Source: Deltaproteobacteria bacterium
GTDB lineage: Bacteria > Desulfobacterota > Deferrimicrobia > Deferrimicrobiales > Deferrimicrobiaceae
Direction of reading: 5' to 3'
DNA length: 6,578 bases
Assembly (NCBI GenBank): GCA_021802685.1
Contig: JAJZRM010000168.1
Location: forward strand, 1-6,578
Below the pieces are notes generated by a model, which saw only the letters and a list, made by a program, of their open reading frames with translations, was not told where the DNA came from and did no database searches. Numbering within the stretch: the first letter of the stretch is position 1; each line of letters opens with the position of its first letter. Shown piece after piece: positions 1 to 5,425 of the stretch. Made by a program: the position numbers and the translations under genes.

Positions 1-1559
1 TTCGCGCGGTCGAGAAAGCGCAGCAGGGCGTCGACGTCGAAGACCGGCTGGGTGATGGCGAACTCCGCCCCCGCGTCGATCTTCCGGAAATACCGGTCGA
101 TCTCCCGCTCGATATCCACCGCGCACGGGTTCGCCCCCACGCCGATGAAGATTCCCGTGGGCGGATCGATGGGGTTCCCGCCGATGTCCACGCCGCGGTT
201 CAGGTTCGACGCCACCTGGACCAGCCCGATGGAGTCCACGTCGAAGACCCCCGTCACGTCCGGGTACTCCCCCAGTTTCGGCGGGTCCCCGGTGATGATG
301 AGGAAGTTGGCCAGGCACGCCGCGTATCCGCCCAGGAGGTCCGACTGCATCCCGATCAGGTTCCGGTCCCGGCAGCAGTAGTGGAGGATCGGCTCGATCC
401 CCACCTCCCGCTGGATGGTGAGGGCGGCGATCATGGGGGAGACGCGCGCGCTGGCCCGCGGCCCGTCGGGGATGTTGATCGCGTCGATCCCGGCCTCCGC
501 GCACGCCTTTGCCTTGGCGAGGAGGGCCGTCATGTTGCTCGACTTCGGCGGGAGAAGCTCCACGGAGGACACCTTTTCCCCCGAAAGGATCTTCGCGGCG
601 AAGCGGGATTTCTTTTCGGGAGGGACGGCGTAGACCAGCGTCTCCTGCCGGACCAGGGGTTTCACCTCGACGAGGCGCTTCACCCCCGGGAGGGACTTGA
701 CGGCCCGCGCCATCGTCCGGATGTGTGCAGGGGTGGTGCCGCAGCATCCGCCCACGCCCCGCACCCCGAGCTCGATGTACTTCTTGGCGTACTCGGTGAA
801 GTACTCGGGGCTGGTCAGGTACATCACCCGCCCGCTGATTTCCCTGGGAAGCCCCGCGTTCGGCATGACGACGACGGGTTTCACGGTGTGGGGGAGAATC
901 GCCTGGAGCGCGTCGAAGATGCCGGAGGGGCCGGTGCCGCAGTTGATCCCGACGATATCCACGCAGGGGTCCGCGTCGAGCGCGGACGCCATCGCTTCCG
1001 CCCGCGTCCCCAGGGCCGTCTCTCCCCGTTCGTTCAGGACGAAGGAGGCCAGCACCGCCCCGCGGAACTCCTTCGCCACCCGCGACGCGAGCAGCAGCTC
1101 GTTCAGGTTGGAAAAGGTTTCGAGGAGGAACAGGTCCACTCCCTCCGCGTCGAGGGCGCCCATCTGCGCGCGAAACGCGTTTTCCGCCTCCGCGGCGAAG
1201 GCGTCCGGCATCCGCTGGTTGGACTCCGTGCACGGACCCACCGACCCCGCGACGAAAATCCCCTCCCCCGCCGCCTCCCTGGCAAGCGCAACCCCCGCCC
1301 GGTTGATCGCCTCCGTCCGTTCGGCAAGCCCGAAAGGTTTCAGCTTGATGGGATTGGCGCCGAAGGTGTTCGTCTCGATCACCTGCGCCCCCGCTTCGAT
1401 GTAATCCCGGTGGATCTGGAGGATGAGCCGCGGGTTGGACAGGCACAGCTCGTCGTAACAGGTGTGGATGAACACCCCGCGGTCGTAGATCACCGTGCCC
1501 ATCGCCCCGTCGAACACCAGGGGCGACTTCTTCATCTGGGAGAGGATGTCCAGGGTCAC
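1..1559 (-). CDS. Bifunctional homocysteine S-methyltransferase / 5,10-methylenetetrahydrofolate reductase (3' end cut by window edge)
   Basis: The 519 visible codons hold two enzymes in one chain, arranged as in the YitJ-type bifunctional family. Residues about 10-295 are a zinc-dependent homocysteine methyltransferase barrel: DGAMGT near 17-22, ETNTFGAN at 62-69, zinc ligands Cys207 (GINCGTG) and Cys272-Cys273 (GGCCGTTP). From about 325 a MetF-type FAD reductase barrel follows: Glu334 in VELLPPKS, Asp425 in TGDPPK and Gln504 in AITQPVFD match the E. coli MetF catalytic/flavin residues Glu28, Asp120 and Gln183. The reductase makes 5-methyl-THF in the cytoplasm. The methyltransferase half methylates homocysteine, but its methyl donor cannot be read from sequence because no pterin or cobalamin domain is present. 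The GTG start at 1559 overlaps the rubredoxin stop as GTGA with only a weak SD, so translation is probably coupled. The next in-frame ATG (residue 9) has no SD. Family members are around 600 residues, so roughly the last 90-100 are missing here. Confidence 0.93.
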   Translation of the reverse strand, partial: MTLDILSQMKKSPLVFDGAMGTVIYDRGVFIHTCYDELCLSNPRLILQIHRDYIEAGAQVIETNTFGANPIKLKPFGLAERTEAINRAGVALAREAAGEGIFVAGSVGPCTESNQRMPDAFAAEAENAFRAQMGALDAEGVDLFLLETFSNLNELLLASRVAKEFRGAVLASFVLNERGETALGTRAEAMASALDADPCVDIVGINCGTGPSGIFDALQAILPHTVKPVVVMPNAGLPREISGRVMYLTSPEYFTEYAKKYIELGVRGVGGCCGTTPAHIRTMARAVKSLPGVKRLVEVKPLVRQETLVYAVPPEKKSRFAAKILSGEKVSSVELLPPKSSNMTALLAKAKACAEAGIDAINIPDGPRASARVSPMIAALTIQREVGIEPILHYCCRDRNLIGMQSDLLGGYAACLANFLIITGDPPKLGEYPDVTGVFDVDSIGLVQVASNLNRGVDIGGNPIDPPTGIFIGVGANPCAVDIEREIDRYFRKIDAGAEFAITQPVFDVDALLRFLDRA

Positions 1560-1717
1560 TCCAGCTCGTCGAAGAAGGATTTGTCCGCGTAGCACATGGG
1601 GCACACCCATCCTTCGGGCAGGCGTTCGAAGGTTGTCCCCGGGGGGACGCCGTTCATCGGGTCTCCCGCCGCGGGGTCGTAAATGTAACCGCAGTTCGTG
1701 CAGATGTATCTCTTCAA
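1556..1717 (-). CDS. Rubredoxin (53 aa)
   Basis: A complete 53-residue rubredoxin, a small cytoplasmic one-electron carrier with an Fe(Cys)4 centre. Both knuckles are present: Cys6-x-x-Cys9-Gly (YICTNCGYIYD) and Cys39-Pro-x-Cys42 (WVCPMC). The conserved core aromatics Tyr4, Tyr11, Tyr13, Phe30, Trp37 and Phe49 and the DPMNGVPPGT loop are also there, and the length is normal for the family. The start is TTG at 1717. No in-frame ATG or GTG lies just upstream, and a GGAGG sits exactly 7 bases before the TTG. The gene lies 24 bases after metH and overlaps the next gene by 4 bases, so all three are almost certainly co-transcribed. This suggests service to the methionine/methyl-THF pathway, but the electron partners are not known from sequence. 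One oddity is that the residue after Cys42 is Tyr, where most rubredoxins I know have Gly. Confidence 0.93.
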   Translation of the reverse strand: MKRYICTNCGYIYDPAAGDPMNGVPPGTTFERLPEGWVCPMCYADKSFFDELE

Positions 1718-1724
1718 CGCTTCG

Positions 1725-1729
1725 CCTCC
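1725..1729 (-). promoter_or_regulatory. Shine-Dalgarno site for the TTG-initiated rubredoxin
   Basis: The coding strand reads GGAGG, then seven bases, then TTG. This decides the start of the rubredoxin gene, which has no ATG or GTG at a suitable place. It lies in the 24-base gap after the metH stop codon. Confidence 0.75.
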
Positions 1730-1741
1730 CCGAAGGTTGCG

Positions 1742-4700
1742 CTACGCGGCGAAATATTTCGCCTGCGGGTGGTGGACGACGATGGCGGAGGTCGTCTGCT
1801 CCGGCACCATTTCCATCGACTCCATGAGGGCGACGCCGATCGCTCCCGGCTCAAGGAGCTCGAACACCGGCAGGTGCGCCGAGAGGTCCGGGCAGGACGG
1901 GTAGCCGAAGCCGTACCTCGACCCCCGGTACTCCTGCACGATGTACCCGGCGGCGGATGCCGGTTTCTCTTCGTCGATTCCGAGCTCCCGGCGCATTTCC
2001 TCGTGCCAGTACTCGGCCAGGGCGTCGGTGACCTCCACGCCGAACGCGTGAAGCATCAGGTAGTCATGGTACCTGTCGGTTTCGAAGAGTTCCCGGGTCG
2101 CCCGGGCCATCTCCTCCCCGATGGTGGCGACGAAGAAGCCCGCCACGTCGCCCCCCTCTTCCTTTCCCCGGAAGTAATCCGCGATGCACAGGTTGGGAGG
2201 GTTTTTCTGCCGCGGGAAGGGGAAGGGAAAGGCCCGCCCATCGTGCTCCACGACGAGGGTGTCGCCTTCCGCGAAGCACCGGAACCAGCCGTAGGCCACC
2301 TTGGGGCGAAGGAACCCCTCCGCCACGCCGCGGCGTTTCAGTTCCTCGTACATCGGGCGGACCTTCTCCCGGACGAGCTCCTCGTACGCCTCCGCGGTCA
2401 TCTTCCCGCGGCGGTATCCCCACCGGCCCCGGAAGAGCGCCTGCTCGTTGACGTAGGGGAACAGGAGGGCCGGATCGATCCCCGTCACGTGCCGGTTCCC
2501 CAGGAACGGCGGCTCCGGAACCGGGATGTCCCGCGCGACGGCGGCCCTCTTCGGACCGGGGACCATGGCCGGCGGCGCGCCGGAGTCGAAGACGGTGGAG
2601 GCTAGGGAGCCCGCTTCGAACTCCCGCAGCGCGGCGAGACCGGCGAAGGCGTCGGAGCAGTACACCACCGCGCCGGGGTACCCGGGGACGCACTCCTGCG
2701 CGACGAACTTGCCCGTGAGCGCGGCGCCGCCCAGCAGGACGGGGGTCCGCAAGCCCGCCGCGGCGAATTGCGGCAGGTTCTCCTTCATCACCAGGGCGGA
2801 CTTGACCAGCAGGCCCGAAAGCCCGATCACGTCCACCCGGTGTTCCCGCGCCTTCTCGATGATCGTCTCCGCCGGCACCTTGATCCCCAGGTTGATCACC
2901 CGGTACCCGTTGTTCGAGAAGATGATGTCCACCAGGTTCTTCCCGATGTCGTGCACGTCTCCCGCCACGGTGGCCAGAAGGACCTTGCGGCCCTCTTCCC
3001 GTTCCGACTTCTCGAGGAAGGGGGTGAGCCGGTCCACGGCGCGCTTCATCACCTCCGCGGACCGGAGCACGAAGGGGAGGAGCATCTCCCCCCGGCCGAA
3101 CAGGTCCCCCACGCGGCGCATCGCGGGGACCAGGAGCTGGTTGATGATCGACGCCGCGGAGCGGCGCGACAGCAGGATCGCCAGGAGGTCTTCCAGCCCC
3201 TCCTTGTCCCCAGCAACCACCTTTTCCGCCAGCTCCTCCTCCGGTGGAAGGGCGGGAAGGTTTTTCCCGGAAGGCGTTTCCTCCCCGGCCGGCGGGGCGG
3301 CGGCGAAATGCCGGATGAAGGCGCCGAGAGGCTGCTCCCCGTCGTCGCGGGACCGGTTGTGGATCAGGTCCAGGCAAACCTCCCGGTCGCCGTCCGGAAT
3401 CCCCGACATCGGCACGATCTTCCCCGCGTCGATGATCGCCATGTCCAGCCCGGCCGCCACCGCTTCGTGGAGAAAGACGGAATTGAGCACCTTGCGGGAG
3501 GCGGGGGAGAGGCCGAAGGAAACGTTGCTCACTCCGAGGGAGGTGAAGACGCCCGGCAGCTCCCGCTTGACACGGCGCACCGCCTCGATGGTGTTCGCCG
3601 CGGCATCTTCGAGCGTGGCGTCTCCCGAACCGACCGTGAACGTGAGCACGTCGAAGACCAGGTCCGAAGGCCGGAGCCCGTACCGGCCGACGGCGAGGTC
3701 GTGGATCGCCTTCGCCGTGCCGACCTTCTCCTCCACCGTCATCGCCATTCCCTTCTCGTGGATCGTGAGGGCGATGAGGGCGGCTCCGTGCTTCTTCGCC
3801 AGGCGGCAGACCCGTTCGAGGTTTTTCCCGCCGTCTTCGAGGTTCACCGAGTTGACGAGGCACCTTCCCGGGTGGATCCTGAGAGCGGCCTCGATGCAAT
3901 CGGGAGCGGTCGAGTCGATGACCAGCGGGGCATGGACCGACTGCGCGAAGAGCCGGGCCATGGCGGAGGTGTCGGCCGTCTCGTTCCTTCCCGCGTACGC
4001 CGTGCACAGGTCCACCGCGTGCGCCCCGTCCTCCTGCTGGTCGAGCGCGATCCGCAAGCACCCGTTGAAATCGTCCGCGAGGAGGAGCTCCCGGAACCGC
4101 TTCGAGCCGTTGGCGTTGCACCGCTCGCCGACGAGGAAGGGCGGGATCTCCTGGCGGATCTCCACCGCTTGGTACAGGCTCCCGAGGGACGGTTTCCCGG
4201 CCGCGTTCCGGACGGCGGGGGAGACGCCGTCGAGGGCCTCGCGCAGCTTCCGGATGTGCTCGGGCGTGGTGCCGCAGCACCCGCCCACGACGGATACTCC
4301 CTCCTCCCGAACGAAGGCCGCGATTTGCGCGGCGAACGCTTCGGGGGAGAGCGGGTAGACCGTCTTCCCCCCGGCCACCTGGGGGATGCCGGCGTTCGGG
4401 ATGCACGAAACCCGCCCCCGGAAGTTGCGGCACAGGTGCCGGAGGTGGGAAATCATCCCTTCGGGGCCGGTGGCGCAATTCAGTCCCACGGAGAAGAGGG
4501 GGTACGGCTCGAGGGCGGCGAGCGCAGCGGCAACGTCGGTTCCCACCAGCATCGTCCCCGTTGCCTCGACCGTGAGCGACACCATCACCGGGACGTCCCG
4601 CTTCATCGCCTCGAGGGTTTCGAAGCAGGAGACGAGCGCGATCTTGACCTGCAGGAGGTCCTGGCACGTCTCGAAGATCAGGAGGTCGACGCCGGCGTCG

Positions 4701-5134
4701 ACCAGCGCCCGGACCTGTTCCGCGTAGGCCGCCGCCATCGGCTCGTACCCGATGTGCCCGAGGGAGGGAAGCTTCGTCGTCGGCCCCAGCGAGCCCGCGA
4801 CGCACGCGTCGGCCCCGGTGCGCCGGATCGCGCCCTTTGCGTTTTCCACCGCGGCGCGGTTGATCTCCCCGACGCGGTGCCCGAGCCCGTATTCGGCCAG
4901 CACGATCCCGTTGGCGCCGAAGGTGTTCGTCTCCAGCACCATCGCCCCGGCGGTGAGAAACGATTCGTGCCATTCCCGGATCATGCCGGCCGCCGAGACG
5001 TTCAGGAATTCGTTGCACCCCTCGTGTCCCTGCCAGGCGGAAGACGGGATCTCCATCCGCTGCAGGTTCGTCCCGCACGCCCCGTCGAAAATCAACGTCG
5101 GCCGGTCCGTCAACCATTTCGGCGCCGTACCCAT
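1742..5134 (-). CDS. metH: Cobalamin-dependent methionine synthase (5-methyltetrahydrofolate--homocysteine methyltransferase)
   Basis: A complete 1130-residue MetH with all four modules (E. coli 1227). It moves the methyl group of 5-methyl-THF through cobalamin to homocysteine, in the cytoplasm. Homocysteine barrel, about 10-305: DGACGT, ETNTFGAN at 68-75, zinc ligands Cys220, Cys286 and Cys287 (GGCCGTTP). Pterin barrel, about 325-610: GERCNANGS at 336-344, NSVNLEDGG at 428-436. Cap and cobalamin domain, about 630-850: DVHDIGKN at 726-733 with His728 the lower axial cobalt ligand, GLSGLL at 771-776, LLGGAALT at 800-807. Reactivation (AdoMet) domain, about 875-1130: RYGFGYPSCPD with Arg1073 and Gly1077-Tyr1078 matching the RxxxGY AdoMet site. 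Since that domain is intact, the protein should need an electron donor plus AdoMet for repair after cob(II)alamin forms. The pterin domain and the C-terminal SAIVVHHPQAKYF resemble actinobacterial MetH more than E. coli as I recall them. ATG at 5134 lacks a convincing SD, consistent with the promoter just upstream. It is first in the operon and divergent from citrate synthase. Confidence 0.97.
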   Translation of the reverse strand: MGTAPKWLTDRPTLIFDGACGTNLQRMEIPSSAWQGHEGCNEFLNVSAAGMIREWHESFLTAGAMVLETNTFGANGIVLAEYGLGHRVGEINRAAVENAKGAIRRTGADACVAGSLGPTTKLPSLGHIGYEPMAAAYAEQVRALVDAGVDLLIFETCQDLLQVKIALVSCFETLEAMKRDVPVMVSLTVEATGTMLVGTDVAAALAALEPYPLFSVGLNCATGPEGMISHLRHLCRNFRGRVSCIPNAGIPQVAGGKTVYPLSPEAFAAQIAAFVREEGVSVVGGCCGTTPEHIRKLREALDGVSPAVRNAAGKPSLGSLYQAVEIRQEIPPFLVGERCNANGSKRFRELLLADDFNGCLRIALDQQEDGAHAVDLCTAYAGRNETADTSAMARLFAQSVHAPLVIDSTAPDCIEAALRIHPGRCLVNSVNLEDGGKNLERVCRLAKKHGAALIALTIHEKGMAMTVEEKVGTAKAIHDLAVGRYGLRPSDLVFDVLTFTVGSGDATLEDAAANTIEAVRRVKRELPGVFTSLGVSNVSFGLSPASRKVLNSVFLHEAVAAGLDMAIIDAGKIVPMSGIPDGDREVCLDLIHNRSRDDGEQPLGAFIRHFAAAPPAGEETPSGKNLPALPPEEELAEKVVAGDKEGLEDLLAILLSRRSAASIINQLLVPAMRRVGDLFGRGEMLLPFVLRSAEVMKRAVDRLTPFLEKSEREEGRKVLLATVAGDVHDIGKNLVDIIFSNNGYRVINLGIKVPAETIIEKAREHRVDVIGLSGLLVKSALVMKENLPQFAAAGLRTPVLLGGAALTGKFVAQECVPGYPGAVVYCSDAFAGLAALREFEAGSLASTVFDSGAPPAMVPGPKRAAVARDIPVPEPPFLGNRHVTGIDPALLFPYVNEQALFRGRWGYRRGKMTAEAYEELVREKVRPMYEELKRRGVAEGFLRPKVAYGWFRCFAEGDTLVVEHDGRAFPFPFPRQKNPPNLCIADYFRGKEEGGDVAGFFVATIGEEMARATRELFETDRYHDYLMLHAFGVEVTDALAEYWHEEMRRELGIDEEKPASAAGYIVQEYRGSRYGFGYPSCPDLSAHLPVFELLEPGAIGVALMESMEMVPEQTTSAIVVHHPQAKYFAA

Positions 5135-5143
5135 AAGTGCTCA

Positions 5144-5172
5144 ATCTTAGAATAGAAAACAGTTGCCGTCAA
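5144..5172 (-). promoter_or_regulatory. Putative sigma70-type promoter of the metH operon, nearly leaderless
   Basis: On the minus strand, TTGACG (5172-5167) is followed by a 17-base spacer and TAAGAT (5149-5144). That is five of six and four of six matches to the consensus boxes at ideal spacing. Only nine bases separate the -10 box from the metH ATG. Transcription would therefore start about two or three bases before the start codon. This agrees with the absence of a clear SD sequence in front of metH. The spacer and -10 region are locally AT-rich in an otherwise GC-rich window. No transcript data are available to confirm it. Confidence 0.55.
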
Positions 5173-5214
5173 ACGGGGATTCCCGGGGGGTTGCCGGTTC
5201 TTGCTCTTAATGGC

Positions 5215-5244
5215 TTGACTTCGGAAACTCTTTCCTGCTAAGAA
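5215..5244 (+). promoter_or_regulatory. gltA: Candidate promoter for citrate synthase
   Basis: TTGACT (5215-5220), an 18-base spacer, then TAAGAA (5239-5244) preceded by TGC, an extended -10 element. The -35 is strong and the -10 weak. The start site would be near 5251, giving a leader of about 175 bases that contains the 23-bp tandem repeats. The spacer holds a perfect short dyad (5223-5235). A competing -10-like TACTAT at 5394-5399 has no matching -35, so the real start site is uncertain. Confidence 0.35.
5223..5235. repeat. Short perfect inverted repeat in the promoter spacer
   Basis: GGAAA, then CTC, then TTTCC: a five-base perfect dyad with a three-base centre, between the proposed -35 and -10 boxes of the rightward promoter. 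It could be an operator half-site pair, but it is short enough to occur by chance. Confidence 0.25.
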
Positions 5245-5271
5245 ATAATGTCAGGCGGGCATGCCGATCCG

Positions 5272-5341
5272 CCCTCGGGCAACTCGGAATTCGCATCCTC
5301 GACAACTCTGAATTCGCACCCTCGACAACGCTGAATTCGCT
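5272..5341. repeat. Three tandem direct repeats of about 23 bp with a GAATTCGC core
   Basis: Three head-to-tail units occupy about 5272-5295, 5296-5318 and 5319-5341. The best conserved stretch is CAAC, two variable bases, then a G-rich step into GAATTCGC; in the middle unit it reads CAACTCTGAATTCGC. The second and third units differ at only three of 23 positions, and the first has one extra base. Each unit contains the GAATTC palindrome. There are no spacers between units. They lie between the candidate rightward promoter and the citrate synthase start. They may be regulator binding sites spaced about two helical turns apart, or the eroded end of an insertion sequence (IS21-family ends carry repeated motifs of about this size). 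No transposase remnant is visible nearby. Confidence 0.8.
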
Positions 5342-5412
5342 GCGGTGAATCGGACAAAATCGTTTCTTTAAAACAGTCCTCTCGACGGACGGGTACTATC
5401 CCAGGCACAATA

Positions 5413-5420
5413 AGGAGGTA
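5413..5420 (+). promoter_or_regulatory. Strong Shine-Dalgarno site for the upstream citrate synthase start
   Basis: AGGAGGTA ends close before ATG 5426. The GGAGG core ends at 5418, leaving a seven-base spacer. This is a near-perfect anti-SD match and favours initiation at 5426 over the in-frame ATG at 5471. Confidence 0.75.
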
Positions 5421-5425
5421 GGGTC

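Noticed and set aside
381..1592. Plus-strand open frames across 52-1592, including one of 403 codons
   Set aside because: They lie opposite the homocysteine methyltransferase/MTHFR gene, whose catalytic residues are all in place on the minus strand. The plus-strand products look like codon-bias artefacts.
2064..5144. Minus-strand open frame of about 1026 codons in another frame of metH
   Set aside because: It overlaps metH in the same direction but shifted. The product is low-complexity Arg/Gly/Pro with no recognisable domain, whereas the metH frame has every expected motif.
2526..5155. Long plus-strand open frames (2526-4358 and 2768-5155) opposite metH
   Set aside because: They are antisense shadows of metH. 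Their products are rich in Arg, Gly, His and Pro with no family motif, as expected when a gene with G/C third positions is read on the other strand.
5189..5197. Minus-strand CCGGCAACC upstream of metH, reminiscent of part of a SAM-I riboswitch core
   Set aside because: None of the other conserved SAM-I elements is seen around it, and no B12-box sequence is visible. The likely promoter lies downstream of it, so it would not be in the leader.
5254..5273. GGCGG / CCGCC hairpin as a transcription terminator
   Set aside because: The stem is only five pairs with a ten-base loop and no T-run follows on either strand. It also sits between two divergent genes, where no terminator is expected.
5272..5341. 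CRISPR array
   Set aside because: The three repeats are directly contiguous with no spacers, the units are imperfect, and no cas gene is present.
5394..5399. TACTAT as the citrate synthase -10 box
   Set aside because: It is a four of six match at a good distance from the SD, but there is no -35 at 16-18 bases and no extended -10. It is kept only as a possible alternative.
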